A stretch of 64,000 nt of DNA, from contig NZ_MVAG01000081.1 in the NCBI RefSeq assembly GCF_002177115.1, positions 17,355 through 81,354 of the forward strand, written 5' to 3'. Both the position numbers and the translations under genes were made by a program. Below the pieces are notes generated by a model. That model made no database searches. It was not told where the DNA came from and saw only the letters and a list, made by a program, of their open reading frames with translations. Position 1 is the first letter of the stretch. Every line of letters begins with the position of its first letter. This stretch comes from Chryseobacterium mucoviscidosis. GTDB taxonomy: Bacteria; Bacteroidota; Bacteroidia; Flavobacteriales; Weeksellaceae. This document shows, in pieces, positions 1 to 7,723 of this stretch.

Positions 1-1257
1 GGTTTGGGATTTATTCATAAAAACATGACGATCGCTGAACAGGCTGCACAGGTTAATCGTGTAAAGCGTTCGGAAAACGGAATGATTTCAGATCCTGTTA
101 CCCTTTCAAAAGATCATACTTTGGCTCAGGCTAAAGAAACAATGGCGAAATATAAAATCTCCGGACTTCCTGTAGTAGATGCCGAAAATACTTTAATCGG
201 GATCATTACCAACAGAGATGTAAAATATCAGGAAAATCTTGAGATGAAGGTGGAAGAGATCATGACGAAAGAAAAGCTGATTACTTCTGATAAAAATACC
301 AATCTGGAGAAAGCGAAAGAAATTCTTCTTAAAAACAGAGTGGAAAAGCTTCCGATCGTAGATGCTGAAAATAAACTGGTAGGATTAATTACCATTAAAG
401 ATATCGACAATCAGTTAGAATATCCAAATGCGAACAAAGATCAGAGCGGAAGATTAATCGTTGGAGCAGGAGTAGGAGTAGGTGAAGATACACTGGAAAG
501 AATCGAGGCACTTGTAAAAGCTGGTGTTGATATCATCGGAATCGATTCAGCTCACGGACATTCCATCGGAGTCTTAAATAAAATTAAAGAAATCCGACAG
601 GCTTATCCTGATCTGGATATCGTTGGAGGAAATATCGTAACGGCTGAAGCGGCTAAAGATCTAATCGAAGCCGGAGCAAATGTTCTAAAAGTAGGAGTAG
701 GTCCCGGTTCAATCTGTACAACGAGAGTGGTTGCAGGAGTTGGAGTTCCTCAGTTATCCGCAATTTACAATGTTTACGAATATGCGAAAACAAAGAACGT
801 AGCTGTAATTGCAGACGGAGGAATCAAGCTTTCCGGAGATATCGTAAAAGCGATTGCCAGTGGAGCAGGAGCCGTAATGTTAGGTTCGCTTTTGGCAGGA
901 ACTGATGAAGCTCCGGGTGAAGAAATTATTTTCCAGGGTAGAAAATTCAAGACCTATCAGGGAATGGGAAGTCTTTCTGCGATGAAGAGAGGAGGAAAAG
1001 AGAGATATTTCCAGAGTGAGGCTAAGAAATTCGTTCCGGAAGGAATCGAAGGAAGAGTTCCAAGCAAAGGATCTCTGGAAGAAGTGATTTTCCAGTTAAC
1101 AGGAGGTCTGAGAGCGGGAATGGGATATTGTGGCGCTAAAGATATTGAAGCGTTACAAAACGATACAAAAATGGTAATGATCACAGGAAGCGGATTGAAA
1201 GAATCTCACCCGCACGATGTCATCATCACGCAGGAAGCTCCGAATTATTCTTTGTAA
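1..1257 (+). CDS. guaB: IMP dehydrogenase, 5'-truncated by window edge
   Basis: Converts IMP to XMP with NAD+, the first committed step of GMP synthesis, in the cytosol. The reading frame is open from base 1 (Gly-Leu-Gly-Phe-Ile-His-Lys), so the true start lies upstream; roughly 70 of the usual ~490 residues are missing. Visible are the tandem CBS domains (about residues 25-140 of the fragment), the barrel strand 'GIDSAHGHS', the catalytic-cysteine loop '[15 protein letters not shown]' and the 'ADGGIK' and 'AGTDEAPGE' segments that hold IMP and the flap. The ATG inside 'HKNMT' is not a start. A hairpin terminator follows directly. Confidence 0.97.
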   Translation, partial: GLGFIHKNMTIAEQAAQVNRVKRSENGMISDPVTLSKDHTLAQAKETMAKYKISGLPVVDAENTLIGIITNRDVKYQENLEMKVEEIMTKEKLITSDKNTNLEKAKEILLKNRVEKLPIVDAENKLVGLITIKDIDNQLEYPNANKDQSGRLIVGAGVGVGEDTLERIEALVKAGVDIIGIDSAHGHSIGVLNKIKEIRQAYPDLDIVGGNIVTAEAAKDLIEAGANVLKVGVGPGSICTTRVVAGVGVPQLSAIYNVYEYAKTKNVAVIADGGIKLSGDIVKAIASGAGAVMLGSLLAGTDEAPGEEIIFQGRKFKTYQGMGSLSAMKRGGKERYFQSEAKKFVPEGIEGRVPSKGSLEEVIFQLTGGLRAGMGYCGAKDIEALQNDTKMVMITGSGLKESHPHDVIITQEAPNYSL

Positions 1258-1276
1258 TAATAGATTAAATATACTT

Positions 1277-1308
1277 AAAGGCTATCTCAATGTTGAGGTA
1301 GCCTTTTT
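1277..1308 (+). terminator. Rho-independent terminator of guaB
   Basis: AAAGGCTATCTCAA pairs with TTGAGGTAGCCTTT (one G-U pair) around a short loop and is followed by a T run. It lies 20 bases after the guaB stop. Confidence 0.85.
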
Positions 1309-1352
1309 AATCTTTTTATAAATTCACTTCAGTTTAGCCTATATAAAAATAA

Positions 1353-1378
1353 AAAGCCACTGCAAAAGCAATGGCTTC
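1353..1378 (-). terminator. Terminator of the cysteine-rich peptide gene
   Basis: AGCCACTGC / GCAATGGCT stem with an AAAA loop. On the minus strand the stem is followed by a T run, just after the stop at 1387. Confidence 0.75.
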
Positions 1379-1386
1379 TAATCTTA

Positions 1387-1569
1387 TTAAAACGGAGAAA
1401 CGATACAAGATCCTGGCGGAAGATCCTGAATTCTTCTGCATCCTCCAGGTCCGCAACAAAAAATAGATGAATCTCCGCATCCGAAGTTTTCCTGGTTTGC
1501 ATCACACATTTTGAATCCTCCTTTAATGCTTTTTAAGCTTTGTCTTGAAATTTTTTTAAGATTTTTCAT
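1387..1569 (-). CDS. Double-glycine leader, cysteine-rich bacteriocin-like peptide
   Basis: A 60-residue peptide starting MKNLKKISRQSLKSIKGG. That is the leader of a family common in Chryseobacterium and usually labelled 'bacteriocin-like'. The Gly-Gly at 17-18 is a likely cleavage site for a peptidase-containing ABC transporter. The 42-residue core has six cysteines, including a CC pair (FCCGPGGCRR), which suggests disulfides or modification. No transporter, modification enzyme or immunity gene lies nearby, so export would have to act in trans. It has its own TATATTTG promoter and a hairpin terminator. A second, shorter member lies at 24534-24698. The activity is unknown; antimicrobial function is only inferred from the leader type. 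Confidence 0.8.
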   Translation of the reverse strand: MKNLKKISRQSLKSIKGGFKMCDANQENFGCGDSSIFCCGPGGCRRIQDLPPGSCIVSPF

Positions 1570-1597
1570 AATAGATTAATTTTGATTTGTATCATAT

Positions 1598-1605
1598 CAA
1601 ATATA
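1598..1605 (-). promoter_or_regulatory. -7 promoter element (TATATTTG) of the peptide gene
   Basis: Matches the Bacteroidetes consensus TAnnTTTG, 28 bases upstream of the ATG at 1569. Confidence 0.6.
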
Positions 1606-1665
1606 TAAAAAATATTTTCTCATTTTTAAAAAATCTTAAAGTTGTGAATTATTTAATTTTCAATA

Positions 1666-1690
1666 AAAAACCTCCGCTTTTGGCGAAGGC
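1666..1690 (-). terminator. Terminator of the 2419/1711 transcript
   Basis: Minus-strand stem CCTTCGC / GCGGAGG (one G-U) with an AAAA-containing loop followed by TTTTTT, downstream of the stop at 1711. Confidence 0.75.
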
Positions 1691-1710
1691 TTATCACATA
1701 TAATAAAATT

Positions 1711-2409
1711 TTATTTTTTCACAAACTTAAATTCGTGAGTCTGGAAATTTTTAGTATTAATCTTCAAAAGATAGATTCCTGCGCTTAGTTCAGAAACGTT
1801 TACTTTTTCATTAAATTCTTCAGATTTTACAATTTGTCCGGCCATATTATAGATCTGAACAGATTTTCCGTCTTTTATCCCTGAAATTTTAATAATCTCA
1901 GCAACAGGATTGGGGAAGATCTGAATTTTAGAATCATTGTTTCTGACATCTGAAGCCGCAAGAGATGTACTGTGCAAATCTCCCGTCATGGTCGCATTAG
2001 AAGTCGTAAGATTTCCTCCGCAACCTCCCGCTTGTGATGTAAATGATGTATTCTCAACCCAGGTTCCAAAAGTAATTGATGGTGGATTTTGTACGAAATT
2101 ATTGTTACCCGTAGAATTATAGTAAATTAAGTTTGGGCTTGAAAAAGTTCCGTATCCTTCATCAGCAAGGAATTCCCATCTGCTTAATGTATTATTCCAC
2201 TGAATTTTAAATTCGCAGGTTCCTAAGCCGCCACAAGGTTGTCCGTCTAAAGGTGTTGTAATATATATCCCTTTATTAAAGGCGTCTACACCCGTTTTTG
2301 TAAAAACAAAATTCTGATTATCAAATATATTATGACAACCGTTAAAGGTGATCGTCTGTGCAAAGGCAGAACCGCCCAAAGCAAGACATAAAAGATAAAG
2401 AGTTTTCAT
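1711..2409 (-). CDS. Secreted protein with T9SS type A sorting domain
   Basis: A 232-residue exported protein. It has a signal peptide ending LGGSAFAQ at about residue 18, a central region of roughly 130 residues with several Cys and Asn/Gly-rich loops that I do not recognise, and a C-terminal domain (about 163-232) with 'IQIFPNPV', 'VQIYNMAGQIV' and 'LSAGIYLLKI'. That C-terminal order is diagnostic of the type A sorting domain, which the type IX system recognises and removes. The protein is therefore probably released or bound to the surface. The start lies 9 bases after the stop of the tail-collar gene, so the two form an operon. Its own role is unknown. Confidence 0.88.
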   Translation of the reverse strand: MKTLYLLCLALGGSAFAQTITFNGCHNIFDNQNFVFTKTGVDAFNKGIYITTPLDGQPCGGLGTCEFKIQWNNTLSRWEFLADEGYGTFSSPNLIYYNSTGNNNFVQNPPSITFGTWVENTSFTSQAGGCGGNLTTSNATMTGDLHSTSLAASDVRNNDSKIQIFPNPVAEIIKISGIKDGKSVQIYNMAGQIVKSEEFNEKVNVSELSAGIYLLKINTKNFQTHEFKFVKK

Positions 2410-2418
2410 GCTGATATT

Positions 2419-3012
2419 TTAGAATTGTGACGGGAAAATACCTTGTAAAGCAATAATACACTTCAGAGTAACGAAAGGTGGTCTGTTTTCGTGTGGCTGT
2501 CCTCCTCCTGTCTGGTTTACCATCGTAGATTTCATGGTTGTATTTGCAGCAGCATCAGAGTATTCTTTATCTAATCCTTTTGTATCGGCAGGAAGATTAT
2601 TCGTAGGAGAATTCTGATTTCCTTCTGCGGTTACAGCATTTACCGTGTGTGAGTGAGGCGGCATTTGTGTCACCTGAAGTGTTACAGATTCTGTTCCTCC
2701 GCTTTGTCCCATCGTGTAGTTGGTAGGTCCTCCCGGAGCCTGTCCTTCGTGTACCAAAACCCTTCCTCTCATATCAGGTAAAGCGAATGTTGTGGTTCCG
2801 TTTCCTCCGTAAGTGGTTCCTAACAGTGCAAATAAAGCCTGATTTTGCGAAATTGGTAAAAGCTGTCCGTTACAGGCAGCCCAGTTTTTCGGAACAAAAT
2901 TGTAAGGTACGAATGCGATTTGCCCTAAAAAAGGCTCTGAAGCTTGTGCTTTTAAAACAGAAGTAGATGCCATGCTCAATAGCAATGTGCATCCTAATAC
3001 AAGTTTTTTCAT
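2419..3012 (-). CDS. Secreted phage tail-collar domain protein (Mdp-like)
   Basis: A 197-residue protein with a signal peptide (cut after about residue 22, ...LKAQA) followed by a tail-collar fold. The family hallmarks are 'FLGQIAFVPYNFVPKNWAAC', 'GQLLPISQNQALFALLGTTY', 'FALPDMRGR' and 'MPPHSHTVN'. The fold is known from tail-fibre collars and from microcystin-dependent protein MdpB. A signal peptide means it acts outside the cytoplasm rather than in a virion, and no other phage genes surround it. It is first in a two-gene operon with the T9SS cargo at 1711. A weak -7 element (TACCTTTA) lies at 3043-3050. Confidence 0.87.
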   Translation of the reverse strand: MKKLVLGCTLLLSMASTSVLKAQASEPFLGQIAFVPYNFVPKNWAACNGQLLPISQNQALFALLGTTYGGNGTTTFALPDMRGRVLVHEGQAPGGPTNYTMGQSGGTESVTLQVTQMPPHSHTVNAVTAEGNQNSPTNNLPADTKGLDKEYSDAAANTTMKSTMVNQTGGGQPHENRPPFVTLKCIIALQGIFPSQF

Positions 3013-3085
3013 GACGAATAAATTAGTTTTAATTAGGTGTTGTAAAGGTAGATATTATTCTACATATTTTTGTTATATTAATGAA

Positions 3086-3112
3086 AAAACCTTCCAGAGG
3101 TTTCTGAAAGGC
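3086..3112 (-). terminator. Terminator of the DUF4407 gene
   Basis: Minus-strand stem CCTTTCAG / CTGGAAGG with a 6-base loop, then a T run, 23 bases after the stop at 3135. Confidence 0.65.
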
Positions 3113-3134
3113 TTATATTGTTACTAATAATAGG

Positions 3135-4205
3135 TTATTTTTGAAGTTTATCTTTAAAGTCTTCGATCCTGAAATCTGTTAAAGCATTGCCTTTTTCCAC
3201 TTTTTCTTTTGAATATAATCTGAAATCATTTTCTGTTTTTTCTAAAAGATAATCGTAAGGTCCGACGTGGGAAATTAGTTTTACCAAAACCGGAGAAATT
3301 TCAAGACAGATAAAAAGTCCCATAATAAAAGCGGCAGCTAAACCGATGATGGCTGAATTTTTTCCCAGCTCGTCCAAAGCCTGTAATCTTGCTGCAAAAC
3401 CATTGAATTTATCCTCAAAAGTCTCGGTAGATTTTCTCTCTGTTTCTAAATTGGTATATACCTTAGAAATTTCTTTATCTAAATATTCCAGTCTGGGAGC
3501 AACCTGTTTCTGGTAATTTTCCAGATCGAGTCTTCTCTGTTCTTTCAGTTCCTGCTTTCGTTTTGCATTGGGACCGAAACCTTCTTTCCCGCTGGTTAAT
3601 CCGGATTGCTTTCCTAAAATTTCTTTTTCAAGCTCTACAGAAGCGGAATCATACGATTTTTGATAGTTGGCAATCTTATCGGAGATTTGTTTCTTTTCAG
3701 TCTCAAAAGGTCCGCTTTGCTGAAGGATTCTTCCGTTCATCTCACCCTGAAGCTGTTTTTTATTTCTCTGAATGATGGTATTCAGTTGTTTGTTTACTTC
3801 CTTTTCAAAAATTTTAAGTTCAAGAGGTTTAGAAATGATAATTCCTAAAAAAGTCGCCAGAATTAATCTGGGAATTGCCATTAAAATCTGATTCCACCAT
3901 GTTCCTGTTTTTTTGATGGAAGAAACGATGTATCGGTCCAGATTAAAAATCATTAAACCCCATAAAACACCGAAGCCAATTGCTGTCCAGATGTCATCGA
4001 AAACCGTATACATCGCGTAACCTGCGGAAAGCGTAGCGAATACAGCTGTAAAAAGTACAATTCCTCCGATACCCGCAAATTTGTTCCATTCGCTCGGAGT
4101 TTTTCTCAGAATATGAATGTTTCCTCCGGAACACACCATCAGAAACTTTTGGAACCAGTTTATTTTATGATTCACCTGATTTATAGTTTGTTGGTTGTTT
4201 TTCAT
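3135..4205 (-). CDS. DUF4407 family inner-membrane protein with coiled coil
   Basis: A 356-residue protein. Two membrane segments lie near the N-terminus (about residues 38-95, including 'GIGGIVLFTAVFATLSAGYA' and 'WTAIGFGVLWGLMIFNLDRY'), a third near 115-135 and a fourth near 290-310. Between the third and fourth is a charged coiled coil of about 130 residues rich in Lys, Glu and Gln. The 'FNLDRYIVSSIKK' segment and overall plan match DUF4407; its function is unknown. An upstream in-frame TTG at 4223 falls inside the promoter element TACATTTG, so I start at the ATG (MKNNQQ...). It appears monocistronic. Confidence 0.85.
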   Translation of the reverse strand: MKNNQQTINQVNHKINWFQKFLMVCSGGNIHILRKTPSEWNKFAGIGGIVLFTAVFATLSAGYAMYTVFDDIWTAIGFGVLWGLMIFNLDRYIVSSIKKTGTWWNQILMAIPRLILATFLGIIISKPLELKIFEKEVNKQLNTIIQRNKKQLQGEMNGRILQQSGPFETEKKQISDKIANYQKSYDSASVELEKEILGKQSGLTSGKEGFGPNAKRKQELKEQRRLDLENYQKQVAPRLEYLDKEISKVYTNLETERKSTETFEDKFNGFAARLQALDELGKNSAIIGLAAAFIMGLFICLEISPVLVKLISHVGPYDYLLEKTENDFRLYSKEKVEKGNALTDFRIEDFKDKLQK

Positions 4206-4220
4206 GATAGAAAATTTATA

Positions 4221-4228
4221 CAAATGTA
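4221..4228 (-). promoter_or_regulatory. -7 promoter element (TACATTTG) of the DUF4407 gene
   Basis: Exact TAnnTTTG match 16 bases upstream of the ATG, with a TTG about 16 bases further upstream as a possible -33 element. It excludes the upstream TTG as start codon. Confidence 0.65.
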
Positions 4229-4373
4229 CTACTAAAAATCATAACAATGTAAAAGATAGTATTATGTTTTACCAAGTATATAGGTTTGTTTTATTATTTT
4301 GTTGTAAATCAATCAATTAAATTTATTAAATAAAATATTCTTATCTTTATGTATAATCACTAAATATCAAAAT

Positions 4374-4784
4374 ATGAAAAATGTAATCTGCCTTTCTCTG
4401 GCAATGGCTGCGTTTGCGCTTACTTCCTGTACCAAAGAAAAATCGATAGATGATGATCTGAAAGAAGTTGCCGCAAACATCAACAAAACGACACCTCAGA
4501 ATCTTGCCGACGGAGTGCGTCTCGACAGCGTTTCTGTACAGCCGGGAAAAATTTTTAAATATAATTATACCCTAACCGACGATGTAAAAGAAAGTGTAAG
4601 TCCTGAAGAAATTCAAGTTTTTAAAAACAATGCAAAAGAAGGAGCTTTAAGAGTTATTAAAACTTCGCCGGAGATTAAAGAATTCAGGGATAATGATGTT
4701 ACCATGGTATATAGTTACTATGATAAAAACGGAAAACCGACCGCCGATTTTAAAATTACCCCCGAAGAATACAAAACAAAGTAA
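4374..4784 (+). CDS. Small lipoprotein, unknown function
   Basis: A 136-residue protein with a type II signal peptide: a hydrophobic stretch followed by the lipobox LTSC, cysteine at residue 19, then a charged Lys/Asp/Glu-rich stretch. The rest is soluble, with no cysteines or repeats and no family I recognise; 'TMVYSYYDKNGKP' near the C-terminus suggests a small beta-rich domain. A near-consensus -7 element (TATCTTTA) lies at 4342-4349. It stands alone, converging on ruvC with a shared terminator. Confidence 0.82.
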   Translation: MKNVICLSLAMAAFALTSCTKEKSIDDDLKEVAANINKTTPQNLADGVRLDSVSVQPGKIFKYNYTLTDDVKESVSPEEIQVFKNNAKEGALRVIKTSPEIKEFRDNDVTMVYSYYDKNGKPTADFKITPEEYKTK

Positions 4785-4789
4785 ACCAA

Positions 4790-4827
4790 TCAATCACTCA
4801 CAAAATATTTATCTGTGAGTGATTTTT
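4790..4827. terminator. Bidirectional terminator between lipoprotein and ruvC
   Basis: AATCACTCACA / TGTGAGTGATT stem with an 11-base loop and T runs on both sides, placed between two converging genes. Confidence 0.75.
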
Positions 4828-5380
4828 ATTTCAGCCGATCCGGATTTTGTTTTAAAAAGCTTTCCCAGCCGGTATAAGATTTTGTATCTGCAATCGTTCC
4901 GGAATTGAAATGATGACATACCGCAACAGCCAATCCATCGGAGGCATCGAGATATTTTGTGGGAAATTCTTTGAGATTTAAAAGACTTTGGAGCATTCCT
5001 GCAACCTGTTCTTTACTGGCATTTCCGTTTCCGGTGATCGCCATTTTTATTTTTTTCGGAGAATATTCTGTAATCGGGATATTCCTGTGAAGACTTGCCG
5101 CCATCGCAACGCCTTGTGCGCGACCTAGTTTCAGCATACTCTGAACGTTTTTTCCGTAGAAAGGAGCTTCCAGAGCAACCTCATCAGGATGAAATTCGTC
5201 AATCAGCGCCAAAGTTTTATCAAAAATATATTTAAGTTTGGTCTCGTGGTTCGGATACTTTTTCAGCAATAATTCATGGATGGAAATCATTTCCATTTTT
5301 CCTTTTTTTATGGAAATAATTCCAAAACCCATCACGGTTGTTCCCGGGTCGATTCCTAAAATAATCTTCTCTGCAATCAT
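4826..5380 (-). CDS. ruvC: Holliday junction endonuclease RuvC
   Basis: Resolves Holliday junctions with RuvAB during recombinational repair. The protein is 184 residues, usual for RuvC. The four catalytic acidic residues are visible: D11 in 'GIDPGTTVMG', E71 in 'LEAPFYGKN', and D145 and D148 in 'LDASDGLAVAVCH'. The frame stays open 18 codons further upstream, but the ATG at 5380 gives the canonical N-terminus and sits 6 bases after a TATCTTTG promoter, so the extension is not translated. The 2H phosphoesterase gene lies 57 bases upstream in the same orientation. Confidence 0.96.
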   Translation of the reverse strand: MIAEKIILGIDPGTTVMGFGIISIKKGKMEMISIHELLLKKYPNHETKLKYIFDKTLALIDEFHPDEVALEAPFYGKNVQSMLKLGRAQGVAMAASLHRNIPITEYSPKKIKMAITGNGNASKEQVAGMLQSLLNLKEFPTKYLDASDGLAVAVCHHFNSGTIADTKSYTGWESFLKQNPDRLK

Positions 5381-5385
5381 TGCTT

Positions 5386-5393
5386 CAAAGATA
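5386..5393 (-). promoter_or_regulatory. -7 promoter element (TATCTTTG) of ruvC
   Basis: Exact TAnnTTTG match just before the ruvC ATG; the transcript would have almost no leader. It fixes the start codon choice. Confidence 0.6.
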
Positions 5394-5437
5394 TGAACTT
5401 TCAGACTTTTAAGAATGAAAATTTTTTGAATCATATT

Positions 5438-5965
5438 TTACAGCAGTCCCAGTTTCTTTTCTGCGATAGTAATCCAGTTTTCTTCATGTCGAAGCAAAGT
5501 GATTTTGTCAACTAAGAATTTAGTTTTATATTCTTTTTCTTGATATTTCTCCCATGCTTTCAGATAGTTTTCCCAAGTTAAATTTCTGTAGCCCACGGTT
5601 ACATGAGGGTGGAAAGAATAATTGATAAAGTTGAATATTTCCTTCACCCGAAGATAAAGATCATTGAGTTGTTCGTTGGTTTCAGATTTCACAAAAACCA
5701 CAGGATTTTTAGGATGGGCAAAACTTCCGAAACCATTCAGTTCAATTTCAAAAGGAGAAACAGCAGTATTAATCTTTTGAAAAGCTTCCAGAATGTCATT
5801 TTCTGAAGCAACCTCTCTGGAAAATGGCGGAAACAAAGTAATGTGCGCTTCATTTTTCAAAGCTTTGGAATTGTCAAAATTTAATGCAAAGTCCTGTTTG
5901 AATATTTTTATTTCTTCAATAATTTTTTGTGGCGGATAAATGGCGATGAAATACATCTTTTTCAT
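5438..5965 (-). CDS. 2H phosphoesterase / 2'-5' RNA ligase-like protein
   Basis: A 175-residue protein with the two HxT motifs of the 2H superfamily: 'AHITLFPPF' (about residue 41) and 'FHPHVTVGYR' (about 118). Family members (ThpR, LigT and YjcG-like) open or form 2'-5' or cyclic phosphodiester bonds in RNA or nucleotides. The sequence alone does not tell which substrate this one uses. The N-terminus 'MYFIAIYPP' is the first beta strand of the fold, so the ATG at 5965 is right. It lies 57 bases upstream of ruvC, which has its own promoter. Confidence 0.85.
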   Translation of the reverse strand: MKKMYFIAIYPPQKIIEEIKIFKQDFALNFDNSKALKNEAHITLFPPFSREVASENDILEAFQKINTAVSPFEIELNGFGSFAHPKNPVVFVKSETNEQLNDLYLRVKEIFNFINYSFHPHVTVGYRNLTWENYLKAWEKYQEKEYKTKFLVDKITLLRHEENWITIAEKKLGLL

Positions 5966-6018
5966 TGATTGAAATTAAGAATTTTAAAATAAATTATAAT
6001 GCATAAGAAAATTATGTA

Positions 6019-6026
6019 TAGATTTG
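6019..6026 (+). promoter_or_regulatory. -7 promoter element (TAGATTTG) of the padR operon
   Basis: Exact TAnnTTTG match 22 bases upstream of the preferred padR start. Its TTG (6024-6026) is in frame with padR but belongs to the promoter. Confidence 0.6.
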
Positions 6027-6047
6027 CTAAGTATAAAAGATGAGATA

Positions 6048-6371
6048 TTGAAAAAGAACAGTCTTTATAAAGGAACCCTCCAAAACATCATCCTGAAGCT
6101 TCTTGCCAAGGAAGTGAAAATGTATGGATACCAGATCACGCAGCGCGCCAAAGAACTTACGCAGGGCGAACTGGAAATGACGGAAGGTGCGCTGTATCCG
6201 CTTTTGCATAAGCTGGAAGCGGAAGGAATGATTTTGTCTGAAATCCAGAAGATCAACGGAAGAGACCGGAAATATTATCTTCTAACCGAAAAAGGGAAAA
6301 AACAGCAGGCAGAACAGGAAGCAGAAATGAAAAATTATTTATTTAACCTCAATACGATTTTTAATATATGA
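6048..6371 (+). CDS. PadR family transcriptional regulator
   Basis: A 107-residue winged-helix regulator. Typical PadR signature: 'LYKGTLQNIILKLLAKE', 'MYGYQITQRAKELT' and 'EGALYPLLHKLEAEGMI', then the wing 'GRDRKYYLLTEKGKK'. No ATG is available; TTG at 6048 gives the family-typical 'MKKNSLYKG' N-terminus. The TTG at 6024 (115 residues) overlaps the promoter box and is less likely. The stop overlaps the start of the next gene by 4 bases (ATGA), so they are translationally coupled. PadR proteins often repress their own operon, which here would include two membrane proteins. Confidence 0.92.
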   Translation: MKKNSLYKGTLQNIILKLLAKEVKMYGYQITQRAKELTQGELEMTEGALYPLLHKLEAEGMILSEIQKINGRDRKYYLLTEKGKKQQAEQEAEMKNYLFNLNTIFNI

Positions 6372-6985
6372 TAACCAAAGAAAAGGAACATCAAATAGAA
6401 TTATATCTGAATTCAAAAAAGCTGACTGCTCAGATTTTAGCTGAAGTGAAAGATCATTTTATTTCCCAGATCAGTCATCTGATGCTGTCTGAAAATTTAA
6501 GTTTTCCCGAGGCTTTTCTGAAAGCTAAAATCAGTTGGAATAATGAGTTGGAAATGGTAAACGCAGATTTTCTTTCGTTCAAAAAAGTAGCCAGAATCGA
6601 AAAAGTTATTTTACAGCAGAGGTTTAGAAAGATTGGCATTTTTTCTTTCATTCTTGCAACAGCAGCAACATTCATAATGTTTTTAAATACGGATGTTTTT
6701 TTTACAGTTCAGATTGTATTGTTGGGAAGCTTAGCAATTCTTTTGGCATACAGTTTCCTTACCAAAAAGATGAAGTTTTCCAATTATATCGCCATGAGCT
6801 TTCATCCTCTACTGCTTAGAAATCTTCTTTTCGGAGTGCTGATCTTTGCTTTTGGATCTTTTATAACAGCAGAAAACTGGAAAATCATGGATATGAATGT
6901 TTCAAAATTTCTATCGGTATATTCTTTGGCGGTTCAGCTTCAGTTATTGTATTTCAATTCAAAGAAAATTAATGTTTTAGTTTAA
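6368..6985 (+). CDS. PadR-associated membrane protein (HAAS-like), copy 1
   Basis: A 205-residue protein. The soluble N-terminal helical domain of about 80 residues ('EVKDHFISQISHLMLSENLS', 'FPEAFLKAKISWNNELEM') resembles the HAAS/DUF1700-type domains that accompany PadR regulators. It is followed by about four transmembrane segments (residues ~95-200). The start overlaps padR (ATGA). The neighbouring gene at 6994 is a paralog, sharing the order EVKDH-ISQI-EAFLK-W. Likely a membrane partner or target of the PadR switch; the signal sensed is unknown. Confidence 0.8.
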   Translation: MITKEKEHQIELYLNSKKLTAQILAEVKDHFISQISHLMLSENLSFPEAFLKAKISWNNELEMVNADFLSFKKVARIEKVILQQRFRKIGIFSFILATAATFIMFLNTDVFFTVQIVLLGSLAILLAYSFLTKKMKFSNYIAMSFHPLLLRNLLFGVLIFAFGSFITAENWKIMDMNVSKFLSVYSLAVQLQLLYFNSKKINVLV

Positions 6986-6993
6986 AATTTAAA

Positions 6994-7722
6994 ATGATGT
7001 TTTCAAAAGAACACGAACAGGAAATTACGGATTATCTTATTTTTCACAGGCTTCCTCTGGATATTTTAGTTGAGGTGAAAGATCATATGATCTCGCAGAT
7101 TGCCGATATTCAGATGGAGGAAAATGTGGGTTTCGATGAAGCTTTTCTTAAAACGAAAAAGTTATGGGGAAGTGAATTTAAAATGACGCGTTACTCTATT
7201 TTTTACCAAGAACAGATTCCGTTTATTGTAAAGAGAATTGCGAAGGTAAAGTATCGCAGCATTTTTAAAAAATCGTTGATTTTCGGGCTGGCTTCTTTTA
7301 CAGTAAATCTCCTTTTGATCTATTTTTCAACCGATCAGGAAACTTACAGTGATCTTTTCAGGCTGTATAATTCACTTTTTGTAATAGTTCCTTTTTTATT
7401 ATGGCTGTTTAATAAAAATTTGAGAAAATATGTAAAAAAAGATTTTAAATATCAGGGAAAATCTTTCTTTACCATCTATCAGCAGAATCTGGGGCTTTTT
7501 GTTTTGACGCTTAATATCTCTTTTCAGCTTATTCTCCGGGAGGATAAATATGTTTTCCGGTTTTTCAGAACAGATGATCCTGTATCGGTATTTCCACTTC
7601 TGATTACTTTAATAATTCCTTTTGTATTGTATGTTGTTATTATTTTCGTGATGATTAATTTTTTTGAACATAAAAAATCATTAGAAAAAATGAAAGAGTT
7701 TCTGAATCTTTCTGCTGAATAA
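6994..7722 (+). CDS. PadR-associated membrane protein (HAAS-like), copy 2
   Basis: A 242-residue paralog of the preceding protein. The N-terminal domain carries 'ILVEVKDHMISQIADIQMEE' and 'GFDEAFLKTKKLWGSEFKM'; the rest has about five hydrophobic segments and an acidic/basic tail. It starts 9 bases after copy 1 (ATGATG; either Met is possible), so padR and both copies form one operon. The membrane halves are more diverged than the N-terminal halves, which suggests that the soluble domain is the constrained part. Confidence 0.8.
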   Translation: MMFSKEHEQEITDYLIFHRLPLDILVEVKDHMISQIADIQMEENVGFDEAFLKTKKLWGSEFKMTRYSIFYQEQIPFIVKRIAKVKYRSIFKKSLIFGLASFTVNLLLIYFSTDQETYSDLFRLYNSLFVIVPFLLWLFNKNLRKYVKKDFKYQGKSFFTIYQQNLGLFVLTLNISFQLILREDKYVFRFFRTDDPVSVFPLLITLIIPFVLYVVIIFVMINFFEHKKSLEKMKEFLNLSAE

Positions 7723-7723
7723 T

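Noticed and set aside
1387..1569. Complete RiPP or bacteriocin gene cluster
   Set aside because: Only the precursor-like peptide is present; no modification enzyme, exporter or immunity gene lies within the flanking genes. The same holds for 24534-24698.
2419..3012. Prophage remnant
   Set aside because: A tail-collar fold alone is not phage evidence; the protein has a signal peptide and no capsid, portal, terminase or integrase gene is near.
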